64,000 nt of DNA from Brachionus rotundiformis (lineage: Eukaryota; Rotifera; Eurotatoria; Ploima; Brachionidae): NCBI GenBank assembly GCA_016802295.1, contig JAESIW010000137.1:1045318-1109317 (forward strand), read 5' to 3'. The stretch's first letter is position 1, and each line of letters opens with the position of its first letter. A program made the translations under genes and the position numbers. The notes beneath the pieces are model-generated. The model made no database searches and had not been told where the DNA came from. It saw nothing but the letters and a program-made list of their open reading frames with translations. Shown in pieces: positions 22,601-34,357 of the stretch.

Positions 22601-25600
22601 TTTTTCATCTATTAACAATTAAATATTTAGACAAAAAATTGTTTATTAGTAGAATAGATAAAAGGTCATTATCCAGCTTTCAATCTGTTCTTTAAATTGA
22701 AATTAATTAAAATTATTATTAATGATTGAATATAATTTTAAAAAAATCTTTAGTTAGAATATCAGAAGCGAAGAATATGCAAAAGAGATATTGTTTAAAA
22801 GATAATTTTTCATCAAGAATTTAGCTTTAGTGTCCATAAAGAAAACCACAAAGTATCCCGAAACCATGCACATTGCTTCGCTAGGCTGCCCTTTGGTCTA
22901 AATATTTTCAGGAATAATTTGGCTGTCATCGACTTAGATTCAATTAAACGATAACCTCTATGTGATTTACTTTGAAGATTAATTAAAAATGATAAATTGA
23001 TCATGATAATTTTAAAATACCAATCAAATAATGATTTATTTACTTTCTTTATTTTTCTATTTTCCCTAAATTTTGTTTTAATTTTTAAATTAATTAAAAA
23101 AGATAAATTAGAAATATATCAATGGTATTTAGCAATTTTTTGCTTGATTGTACTGTCCTTTAGCATAAATCCTATCATGTATGAACATGGCGTATAAACT
23201 ATTAACCATAATTTTATCTTATATTTGTTTAAACAATGCTGAAAATTTATTCTATAATAAAAATTTATTCTTAAAATCATCAAAAGGTATCTTCATATAA
23301 AACCAATGACTTGGCTTTGCCAAAATTTCTAATAATTTTTTTTGCAGGCGCCAATAACAATGGTTTCTTGCGTCAGCCTCAAAACACAAGTATCAGCGTT
23401 GGCAACCGGTTGTTATTCCGGTGTAAACCAAACTTAACAGATCATATAAAAATTCTAAACGAAAAAAATATCCATTTGATTCAGTATGAATGGTTTAAAG
23501 ACAACAACCACCTAATCTTAAAACCAAAATCGGTAATTTAATTTTTATCTAAAATTATTTTATATTAAATTGAGTATTTATGTTTAATTTTTTTCTTTAG
23601 AGTGTTTATAAGGACGGTTCTTTGGAAATAGTTGGTGTTGACGAGTCAGACTCGGGTTGGTATCACTGCGTTGCCAAATTCCGCTCAGTTTCATTCGAGT
23701 CTCGCAAAGCTTTTGTACAAATAAAGCCAATTACAACATTTAAACCACCTAAATCATTGGACATGCATCCAAAATTTAAGCAATGGCCAGAAGATCGAGT
23801 AGTGCAGGAAGAGGATGAGGTTAGCTTTGAGTGTATTGCTGAAAATGATGTTACCTATGGTATCAATTCTTCATTCTCCTACATTTGGCTGAAAGACGGC
23901 TTGGCCCTTGATCCAAAATTCAACCAACATTTACGTATATCAAATGGAGTTAGTTTGAGAATAGAAAAAGTCATCGAGTCGGACAGTGGAAGCTATACGT
24001 GCCGTATTTGTAGCAATCATCCATTAAGCAACCAATGTGATGAAAGAAGTGGATTTCTTAAGGTTCTGGTTGCGCCACGGTTTGTCAAAAAGCCGTCTAA
24101 TTTAAACACAACTCTGAAGTCTGATGCTGAATTCGAATGCTCAGCGTATGGTGTGCCTCATCCAAGCATTCAATGGTACAAAAATGGCGAACCAATATAC
24201 CCAAGCGAATACTTTCAATTTAATTCAAATCAAGGAAATTTGAAAATTTTGGGCATTATCGCCCAAGACGAAGGCTACTACCAATGTGTTGCCTCGAATG
24301 ATTTGGACACAATTCAAAGCGTAGCCCAACTAATAGTCAATTCGGACGACTACCAACTAAGCTATGACTACGATTCAAATTTACACAAGAGTACATTTCC
24401 AGCTTTTTTCCAAGATACCACTACTAGTGCTATAATTCACCTAAGCTCACCACTTAATCTAAAAACTGACCTAATCCAAACAAAATCAATACAAATTAAA
24501 TGGGATGCACCAGCTATTTTCCGCGGAACAGACAAGCTTACTTATTCAGTAAACTGGCGAGCCAAAGGAACCAATCGTCAAAGAGAAGCCAATACCACAC
24601 AGACATCTTATCTAATTGATGATCTCAAACCAAGCACAGTTTATGTGATTAGTGTACGAGCTTTTGCATTGGCTACATATGGTCCGAGTGCAGAAATTGA
24701 AGCTGCCACTGACCACCACTTGTCCAATGCTCCAATTGACTTCAAAGCCGAACTTGTTGACTATTACACCACTGAGGGAGTTATGTCTTTCAGTCCAACT
24801 CTCAGATTTAAATGGAAAAGGCCCAATTCGAACAATTTACTAAAATATCGCCTGTACTATCAGCATGTTCACTATGGACCTGTAACCAATTCGGACCTGC
24901 ATCCTAACGAGTTCAGGCCTACTCTAATGGATCAATATGATGATATTATAGATGATGGATTTAATGAGGATTTCTACTATGAGACAAAGGGACAAGAAGA
25001 GGAAAAATCACCTGAGAAATATATTAATATTGATATACCTGCTGATTTCATAAATTCGGACCATTATGAATTTTTGCTTGAAGATTTGCTTAAATATTCT
25101 ACTTATAAATTTCGTCTAGTGGCTATAGATATGAACTATTTTGATAGAACAAGGTTTCCAAATTCAGACAATAGTTTTATACCAAGTGAAAGTGAGCCAT
25201 TCGATGAGTACATAGATGAAAGTTATTTGAAAGAAAATAGTGTTGCTATATTGGTAGAGACGCCTAGTGATGTTCCAGATGGACCACCAGAAAATGTCAT
25301 CACAGAGACAGTGAACACAACTGCTGTTCTACTAAAGTGGGAATTGCCTGCCTTTGACAAACGAAATGGTCCAATAATTGGATACAAAATAGCTATAAAG
25401 GAAAATGAGAAGCAAATGTGGCATTTGGATGTTGATGCCGAGCCAAGGTTCAAAGTGTTGTCTAATTTTTTGCCAGGTCACAAATATTCATTTCGAGTGA
25501 CGGCAAAAACTGTGAATGGAAGTGGTCCGGCATCTGATTGGGTTTTTGCGGAGACTTTTACACACGAGATGGATGAAACGAGAGTGCCTGGTCAACCTGT

Positions 25601-28600
25601 TGAAATTCACACTGAACCTTCAGATGAGTCCATTGTGATTCAATGGACTCCACCATTGGACTCCAACTATACCCTTGTCAGAAAGTATTTGCTTACATAT
25701 GGAATTGGTTATCCCAAAATAGAGATTGAAATTTCGGGTAGTAAAAATTCATTCATTCTTGACCATCTGGTTCCATCGTCCCAGTATGTGATTAGTTTAA
25801 GAGCCGGAAATAATGCTGGCTATGGAATGGAAGTTTTAAAAGATGTTTTTACCAAGAGAAAATCAACACTCGGTGACAAGGAGAACTTATTTCCGCCATT
25901 GAATGTTCAAGCAGTGGCTATTTCTTCAAGGGCTATAGAGGTACGCTGGACTGATTGGCACCTCAGACCTGACGAGTCCATAGTCGATGACAGAATGTAT
26001 ACAATCAGATATAGAATTGTTGCTGAATTGGCAAATTCTAAATTTATGTACAAAAATGCCACCGAGAGAAATGTGATCGTAAATGATTTAAAAGCAAATA
26101 CTTTGTATGACTTTGCTGTTAGATTAGTTGTAAATGGACGAGAATCACCTTGGAGCATGACCACATCTCAAATGACCATGGAATCAAGTCCGGCGCCAAG
26201 TGAAATAAACATCTCAAGCGATCCAGCAAACTTTGACAATGTAATTATCACTTGGAAAGCTCCTACAAATCTAATACATAATTCAGGTAATTTTGTTGAT
26301 TAGTTTTTTTATTAAATAAAATATTTTCTCCTATTTTTATTTAAAATTAAGAACAATTTTCTCAAGATTTAGGTATTTATTTTAGTGGTTAAATGTTGTA
26401 TGAGATTAGAGTTTCGACTTTTTGTCAATGTAAATAGTAAAAACAAACCAGTCTGTGCAAAAAAATTAAATAAGAATTAATCTTTTCCAATAAATTAAAA
26501 AAAAAAATTGGTTCTGGGCTGTTTGGGATTTTGGAACGTAGGGGTTAAAGATTTATCACGAAGGTTTTTAAGTTTTGTTTGTCTAACCAAGGATTAGTTA
26601 ATTCAGCCAAAATGGTTTTCTCCAAAAAATGATATAAACTAATTAATGGATTTCCTTAATGTTGGTGCAGACCAATTTTATGATATTTCAATGGAAAATC
26701 TAATCAACTTTGCATTACTTTATTGTTCTTTATCTTTATTCAGACCAGAAATAGTATAAAGGACAATAAAATACAACAAACTAGTAATACATCAAATTAG
26801 TTCCATTAAAATATACTCCATAAAAAGTTCCAATATGTAATTTTTATTATAAAAGTAAAGGCAATTTTTTTTCCTTGTTTTGTACCTATGACTAAATAAC
26901 AAAAGAGCTATAAAAAGGAACTTTATTGGTTTATTTTTGATAAAGTAATCAAGTAAATTAAAGAAAAAATAAAGATGCGTCAAAAATTTAAAAAGATAAG
27001 ATAATAATTTATTTATATATTTAATTTACTTTCTGATTTAAAAGATAAATTTAAAACCTTTTAATCAAAGTTAAAAAAAAGCCTAGTTTTAGTTAATTAA
27101 ACTTAAATTAGATTACGAATATGTCTTAGTTGATTTCTTGATTTCTATTTAAGATATTGGAGACTCAAAATAACTTTTTAAATTTAAATTATTGAAAATT
27201 ATTTATTTAATTTTTAGGTTATATTATCTATTATCTGGACGAAAAGAATTTTAAAGAAAACAAAAGATGGAACAATGAGATAATTAACTCAGTTCAGTCC
27301 AGCAATCTCTTAATGAGACATACCATCAAAAATCTAAAACCAGGAACAATTTATTATTTTAAAATTCAAGCTCGAAATAGCAGAGCCTATGGCACATCTT
27401 CATCCACAGTCCTTTTTAGAACACCTGACACAAACGGAAACGGTGGCGGACAAATTTTCACATCAGGTGACCAAAATGAACCAGCAGTTGTTCTAAACAA
27501 AAATGAAAATTCGCCACTTCACAAAGTCCAGCTTGAGATTAGCTTTATTTGGGTTATCACTGCTTGTATATCAGCACTTTTTTTGATCGTGGTTATCTTG
27601 GTCGCAGTTCTAGTGTGCAAAAGAACTGAACCCAAAGCTAAAGACAAAAATTTTAACCGCAACAATTTGACCTCTAGTACCAGACCGTTTAAGAACAGAC
27701 CAGAAAACGGCGATGAGTTTGATGAAGAAGAGTCTTACCAGAAAAATGCTCTTTTACAACAGCAACAGCAACAACTTCTCAACACAATGCCAGCCATGAC
27801 CAACACCTCTACTCTTCTCAAACAAAAAACTCCCCATCATCAACCATTACTAATTAATAATCCTAATCACATGATGATGAATGTAATCAACCCGCTAAGT
27901 TTGTCAAATACGCACAATTCAGACATGGAGTTTTATGGAAATAGCCAGGCTGGTTTGTTTACAAGCAATTCTCATGCCAATTCAGAAACCAGTTGTTTTA
28001 ACTCGGAACAACACTACCAAATTCAAAATTCAAATTTTATGCAAATGAATAATTTTAATATGAGAAATGGTCTACCTAATGGTGATCAATATTCAGACGA
28101 GCAAACTAATTCGGCAATTCAGGCTGCCAATGCCGCATTTAATTCACCATTTAATCCAAATTTTATACCCAGCGTAAATTTGAATCAAAATAATGAGCCA
28201 ATGTTTCTACGTCAAACAGTAAAACCAAAGCCAATTGCAATACCAATCAACTCTGGCTCAAACTTGGTGCAGAGTCCTTTGGATCAGCCCTCGATTTTTT
28301 CCTCAAACAATCCTGCTCGTAAATCTTACAAAAATTTGCGTAAGTTGCTTGAAATTATACTGAACATTGGTTATTTGGAAAAAAAATATTTTAATTCAAA
28401 CTAATTAAAGCTTAAAAAATTATTAGAATTGAGCAAGAATTTAAAATAAATTATCCAAAGGTATTTCTTGGTAAATATTTAATTAAAATGACAACGCTTT
28501 TTTTTAAATGTATTTTTATTTGCATTAAATTAATTAAGCTAAGACAACCAAATAAATTTCAAATAATAATTGAATAGAATATTTTAATTATTTGTTTTCT

Positions 28601-29565
28601 TGTATTAAAAGTGTAAGAATTTGAAAAAAAATTACTTTAATTAAAAGTCACGAAGAAGAAATATTATCAGTTAATTAAATTTAAAAAAGTATCTTTACTT
28701 GATGCTTTGCTTGAAAAGCCAAATAAAAAATTAAACACGAAAAACAACTCAAGAAACCATTTTATTTTATTGCATAAATTTTTCAATAATTTTATATTTC
28801 CAAAATTTGTGCTTAATTGAAAGAAAATATTAAATAATTAATACAAATTGATTAATTTATTTATTTTTAATAACTAAATTGAACAAACATAATTTAATTA
28901 ATGTTTACCAATAGTTTAATATCTCAACAAAATTAGATTAAAAAATAAAATTTATACAAAAAACCCACTTAATAATTGATGTAAATGATTATTAATTTTC
29001 TAATTAATTTCTAAATTAAGCAATCGCTACCGCTACACTCATATCAAATCAGAATGTTAATTTTAATAACCAGAATAGCCAAAAAATCCACTATACGGCC
29101 AAGCCGTATATAATCGACAACCAGGTGCAATCGAATGGCGAATACTCGACTCATTCGCCAGCCTCGTCCTCTCATAGCGGGTGCCCGAGCCAAGTGTATG
29201 ACAGAATCGGAATTATCAATACATCGGCTTCTAGCTCCAAGTCCTTACTGCAGCCGCTCAAGAGCTTCTCCAATTCGAACAACACCAACCATGTACACTC
29301 TACATCAGTGAGTATTCCAAACACGCCTTCCAAGCAATCGGATACCAAAGAGTTTAAAAGCAGTCCGGCAAAAAAGCAATTAGTGGTATCACTGTCCAAC
29401 ACCAACACTGCATCTACCTCAGTTTCAAAGACAGGAAGCAATATTTTAATAAATGGCAAAGTGGTGGAACAGCGATCCGACCAAGGCATGACTCAGGAAA
29501 TGGCTAATTTGGAAGGTATAATGAAAGACTTGAACGCGATTACTGCCAAGCAATTTGAATGCTAG
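19668..29565 (+). CDS. DCC/neogenin/Frazzled-type netrin receptor (5' end missing)
   Basis: Exons: Ig1 up to 20028 (acceptor uncertain, near 19699), then 23348-23532, 23601-26286, 27218-28339 and 29021-29565; phases agree. Four Ig domains, each with its Cys pair and Trp (for example IKWLKD and YEWFKD), are followed by six fibronectin III domains, a transmembrane helix (ISFIWVITACISALFLIVVI) and a long Asn/Gln-rich cytoplasmic tail. The protein ends EMANLEGIMKDLNAITAKQF plus two residues, the conserved P3 motif of DCC/neogenin/UNC-40 tails. ARNSRAYG and YYFKIQ in FN6 also match the family. Role in the family: netrin receptor for axon guidance and cell migration. Oddities: a roughly 60-residue acidic insert in FN2, no recognisable P1 motif, and no visible signal-peptide exon. 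Total at least about 1,600 aa. Confidence 0.9.
22074..23200 (+). other. Coding-like fragments in the first large DCC intron, possible 7TM relic
   Basis: The 3.3-kb intron 20029-23347 holds a 104-codon frame (22074-22388, with CEKCQPVSIIESLDDSSRR) and a second frame (22997-23197) with two hydrophobic segments ending SFSINPIMYEHG-stop. NPxxY at the end of a hydrophobic helix is the TM7 hallmark of rhodopsin-type receptors, so a decayed GPCR copy is possible. Neither frame has a clear start or splice partner. Confidence 0.25.
26287..27217 (+). other. DCC intron between FN6 halves, nothing else seen
   Basis: AT-rich intron (GTAATT ... TTTTTAG) splitting FN6 in phase 1. No other feature recognised. 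Confidence 0.6.
28340..29020 (+). other. DCC intron before the P3 exon, nothing else seen
   Basis: Intron with a strong GTAAGT donor and an ATTAAG acceptor. AT-rich, no other feature. Confidence 0.6.
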
Positions 29566-32500
29566 ATTGTATATAAACATTGGTGCAGATCAATTAAATT
29601 TTATTTTTAATTATCAGGATTTTTGTTTTTTTGTTTAATTGTATAATTTTTATAAGACTCAATTGTTTTTATTCACTTTTAATTAATTAAATTTGTTTTC
29701 TTCTTTTTAATATGTGGCAAATAATAAATGAACATGATTATTTATTCTTTTTAAAATTATTCTGAAGAAAAATTATTTTGTTGCTTAATTAAGGTAAGAG
29801 ATTTTTTGACGCAAAGAATTTCTCTGAATTAAACTTAATTGTCTGTAATTTTAATTAAAAATGCATTTTTATGAAATTTATACGAATTCTTATTGCGTTT
29901 TTTTTTCGTTTTGGGTCTCTATAATTAGAATTTACCTTTAATTGCATAATTTAATTAAATTTTTTCAAGAATTATTATGAATCAATAAAATTCAAGATAT
30001 CCCAACTGAATTATTTTAATGTCATGTTGGAACATTTTAGGTAGCTAGTTTTCAATTAGAAAACTTTTATATAGAATTAAGTAAAATGTTTTTTTAATTT
30101 TTTTGAGTTTTAATGATTGATTAAAATGAAATGATTAATAAAACTTAAGTCACAAAAATGCCAAGTTGATAGCCGAATTAGTAAATTTTTTTCTAAATAG
30201 ACCCACTTGGAATTAGTAATTATAATTAATAGAAAATAGAAAATGAAAATTAAGGTCTTGGTTAAATAAAGATTTAAGCAACAAAAAAATTTGATTATTT
30301 TTGATATATAGTTCTATTTTAGCTGATCATGATAAATAAAATATAAGTGCGAAAAAAAATTATTAGATAATAGATGAAATCAGGATCTATAAATTATCAA
30401 AAAAGTTAAAGAACAAAATAAATAGCTCTAAACAACGATGATAAGCTTATTTAAATGATTTTTAAAATAAATAATATCTTAATCAGCGGCAAGTAATGTT
30501 TTAAATAAATTATTCTCATTTTTTTTTACTTAAAAGATAAAATAATGAATAATCATTAAAATTCGATTAGTATTTTAGTAGAAGTAGCAAATTAAGAACT
30601 AAATCGATTATTTATCTAATTAGAAAAATAATTTGTTTTATTTATCAACAACCTTTTATTTAAATTCCGGCCGTAGTTTAATTTTTAATGACAATTTAAT
30701 TAGAATAAATGTTACAGGGACACACATAACACGATATTTTAATCTAGAAATGAGTTTTTTTGAACTTAAAAGAGAATTATTTCAATTTATTTTCGGCTAA
30801 TTATGAGAGATATATGTAAAATAAAATTTATTTTAACAATAAAATAATCTTTTATTATTTTACAGCTATTATTAATAAGTAAAAAAAAATTTAAACTATA
30901 AAATATTTAGATTCTTCCATGTGCTAGAGTAATAATTTACCATAAACAACATAAAAAAAAGTGATATTTTAGCTTTTAGTAAGAGGTTTTTGTTGTAAGC
31001 AATGTAAGATAATACCAACGGTTTAGTATTAACTCAATATATATAAAAAAGGTAAATTATAATAAATGAGCCAAATTATAAATTTATTAAGATTAATGAA
31101 TTTTTTTAAAGCACTTATGGTTATTTTGTTAAAGATTAAATAAATTTTAGATTTTTTTCACCAAAAAACCGATTTTAAATTAAACATAACAAAACGCTTC
31201 CATAGAAATTAATACCATTAATTCTGATACATAATTGGCAGTTTTTCCAACTTCCTGATTTGGCTATTAATTAGAAATATTTTAATTCTCAGATTTAGTT
31301 ATGTTTTTTGTTACATTGTTAATCTGAGTTTGGAAATTAAGGTTGCTCTGGAAACATTAAGTACGATTTTGATTAGAGCTATAAGTTCTCAGTCAACAAT
31401 CGATAATATTTTAAAGGTATTACCAATTTGGCAAGCTAAATATCTAAGTAACATAATTAGAGTAACCTACTTGCTTAGTCATTTACTTTGGAGCCACGCG
31501 TTCTGTTGCCACAACAAATTTTTTCGAAGTTTTTTTTTGTCAAATATTTGCTAATAGGTAGATTACTTACAAGTTCCAGAGAGCCTTTGTTCACAGATGA
31601 TAATTAATCCACCTACCAGACAAGTGCTTATTAATATACCTTTTAAACAAAGAATTTAAAATCACTTTTTATTTTTAACTTTAGAAAATATTTAAATTGA
31701 CTGCCTTCGAGGCTTCGACAGCCTCAGGCAAAGTATACAGATTTCAAAATGATATTCAAGGATTTTAGAGAGTTGATTTTACAAAGGTGTTTTACTTTAT
31801 CACCATTGGTAATAAAAAATAAACACTTTTTTTTTTATTTTATTTTAAGAAATAAAGCGATTTTTTTATTATTCAAAAATAATTTTTTTTTCTTATCTAT
31901 ATTTAGTCTTGGGAGTAAGACATTTTATCTAAGGGTGCTTGCAACAATCAAACCTTGCACAGCAAAAATCGATAAATATGTTTTATGTAAGAAATTTATA
32001 TTCTAGTTAAACAATGAGCATAATTTAATAGACATTCTATATAGATAGGTAAATAAATAAATTTTAAATTTTAATTTAATTTAAAGACCAAAACTAAAGC
32101 ATTTTAAAAATTGAAAAACTTGAATTATTTTATTTAAAAGTTAACAGTTAAAATGTTAGAATTTAAAATTCGATAAGAATACAAAATGCTTTGCTTGCCA
32201 TAAATTATGTTTTCCTCTCTTTTTTGTTTTTATATTGTTAGATTCATTGCTTTAAATCTTCCAAGTCTAAATTCAAATTTTATACATATTATATAACAAG
32301 AAAAATTTTGCATAAAACTCGTTTTACATTTCTATTCATGCTCTTTTAGCAATATCCTAAACAAATTAGGAGTTTAGAATTGAGGACCAGAAGTCTTTTG
32401 GTAAAGTGAATGGAAAAAGTCGAGAAAAAAATTAGGCCAATTGTTGCCACAAAATGGAAGGCATATTTTCAAAAATGTTAAGAAAACTGATATTCTAAAC

Positions 32501-33038
32501 AAGGTAATTTGATAGATTTGTGAAAATAGCAACCAGGTTTAACTCTAGTAATAAAGAGATACATTAGTTTGGCTTTCTTGAAACCAGGTTTCGATCCCGA
32601 ATCCCAGAAGCAAATATTTTTCTGGCGAGAAAAATATGTGCAAAGAATTTTCTCTCTTTTTTAACTTATTTATTTATTTATATTTAAAATTTTTATTTTT
32701 TGCAACAATATTTATTTAATTAAATTTCCTTGATTAGTTAAATGTATTGATTTTTAGGCATCATGAATTTGAAAACAAAAAACAGCTTCTATCTAAGTAG
32801 GCAAACATTTCTCTTCAAAAAAAATAACTAAGTTAATATATTCGTAATACACTTATTAAAATTAAGTTTCTGTGATATATATTTTTAAATGTATAATAGT
32901 TTTTTGTTCTACTAGTATAAAAAATTAAATTTAAAAGTTTTATTTAAAAGCCTTTTTTTCAGATTAAATGACAATTATGTATTGTCATTAGGCTTTATAT
33001 TGAGCAAAATAAACCCTAAGAGAAAAGTAAAACAGAAA
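29566..33038. other. Long spacer between DCC and PEDS1 with one GC-rich hairpin
   Basis: About 3.4 kb of AT-rich DNA. Short frames at 31330-31554 and 31749-32006 lack convincing protein composition. A compact GC-rich hairpin lies at 31702-31730. An acceptor-like TTTTTTCAG at 32954-32962 precedes the PEDS1 5' UTR. Confidence 0.45.
31702..31730. repeat. Short GC-rich inverted repeat (hairpin)
   Basis: TGCCT (31702-31706), a TC bulge, GAGGCT (31709-31714), a 5-base loop, AGCCTC (31720-31725) and AGGCA (31726-31730) form a near-perfect 11-bp stem. It stands out against the AT-rich surroundings. Function unknown. Confidence 0.5.
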
Positions 33039-34138
33039 ATGACTGTTGGATGCAAGACTTGGGAATGCTTGCCGTCCGCAGACTCGGCAGAGAGCGGTGC
33101 CAATTCAAGTCCGGCGGCGCCTGACCTCAACAGCTTGGCCCCGACCAAGTCAAGCGAAAACTTCAACAATTTGATTAACAACATTGAGCCGATAGCATCC
33201 GCAGCGTCCAATTCTGGCACCACCAGTGATAATGCTCACACTCAAAACATAAGTGCATTGAAAAAGCACCTCAAAGTGCCACCAAAGTCTGGCCGTAATC
33301 ACGCTGGTGCTAAATACCTGGCCAGTCAGTACACTAAAGTGAAAAGAGCCTTCGAATTCTCTGCATTGATTGTATCCATACCACTGATGTTTTTAAATTT
33401 TTACTTTTTCTTGTTCTATTTTGATATTAGAAAGTGGTATTTTATTTTTCCAGCAGCTAGTAAGCCTATCTATTTCTCAGTACCTGATACATAGACTAAT
33501 TATTTAAACTTTAAAGTTGCTGGTATACTGACAGCAGATTTTCTCAGTGGCATTGTTCACTGGGCGGCCGATTCCTACGGCTCAGTGGACATGTTCCTGA
33601 TAGGCAAAAATTTGCTTAGAAATTTTCGCGAACACCACATCGACCCGACGGCCATTACCAGACACGATTTTGTTGAAACAAATGGAGACAACTTTGCCGT
33701 GATTGTACCAGCTCTTGGCTACATAGCGTACAAATTCTTGACCAATTCAGTAGAGCAGACAATGCTTGACTACAATTGGCACATGTATCTGTTCTTGCTG
33801 TCTGTTTTTGTCACCATGACCAATCAGGTAAGAGCTTTTATTAGTAGATGGACGATTGTGTAAAAGTTTTGCTTTAGTTTCACAAGTGGTCACATACTTA
33901 TTTCGGCTTACCGCGCTACATTACCATACTACAAGATATGCATATAATTTTACCTCGTATTCATCATCGAGTGCATCACGTAACACCGCATGATACATAC
34001 TTTTGTATCACAACAGGATGGCTTAACTATCCGCTGGAAAAAATCAAATTTTGGTCTACCATGGAGAACATGATTTTCAAGCTGACTGGTATTAAGCCCC
34101 GTTCAGATGATATGAAATGGGCGCTTAAAACTGAATAA
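33039..34138 (+). CDS. PEDS1: PEDS1 (TMEM189), plasmanylethanolamine desaturase (3 exons)
   Basis: Exons 33039-33459, 33517-33827 and 33878-34138 give 330 aa (human about 270). From ADFLSG onward the match to TMEM189/Kua is near-identical in blocks: FREHHIDPTAITRHDF with ETNGDN, FHKWSHTYFGLPR, LPRIHHRVHHVTPHDTYFCI, and GWLNYPLEKI. The clustered His residues bind the di-iron centre that introduces the vinyl-ether double bond of plasmalogens in the ER. Two hydrophobic stretches in exon 1 and one at the start of exon 2, plus those around residue 220, give the membrane core. An N-terminal extension of about 95 residues, Ser/Ala/Asn-rich and GC-richer than the rest, precedes the conserved HAGAKYLASQYT segment. 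The start is the ATG of MTVGCKTWECLP; in-frame sequence upstream lacks another ATG. Confidence 0.92.
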
Positions 34139-34301
34139 ATTTTAGTCTTTAGAAATAAAAACTCCTGTTTTTAAGAATATTTATAATCTCAATAATAAAT
34201 ATAATTAGGAAAATAGATTTTTGTTGGCACATTTACCAAATTAAAGTATTTAGAAATCACTATTCAATCAAATAGTTTTTTTTTTTGTTAACAAATTTTC
34301 C

Positions 34302-34357
34302 CATGCCAGCCAATATCAAAACGATCGGACAATGGTCCTGAGGTTTGTGTTGGCATG
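34302..34357 (+). repeat. Imperfect hairpin in the PEDS1 3' flank
   Basis: CATGCCA (34302-34308) pairs with TGGCATG (34351-34357). Inside, GGAC-AATG-GTCC forms a tight 4-bp stem, and CAAAAC can pair with GGTTTG. The overall shape is a roughly 56-nt imperfect hairpin. It could be a chance inverted repeat, a short element end or a small-RNA precursor. I recognise no known miRNA seed. Confidence 0.35.

Noticed and set aside
22820..22960. FARLPFGLNIF-like string recalling a retroelement RT motif
   Set aside because: Only a few residues match; no supporting RT blocks before or after.
31330..32006. Two open frames of 74 and 85 codons
   Set aside because: AT-driven composition, no family likeness, no promoter or splice support.
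32575..32640. B-box-like GGTTTCGATCCC, possible tRNA or SINE
   Set aside because: One extra T in the box, no A box and no cloverleaf could be drawn.
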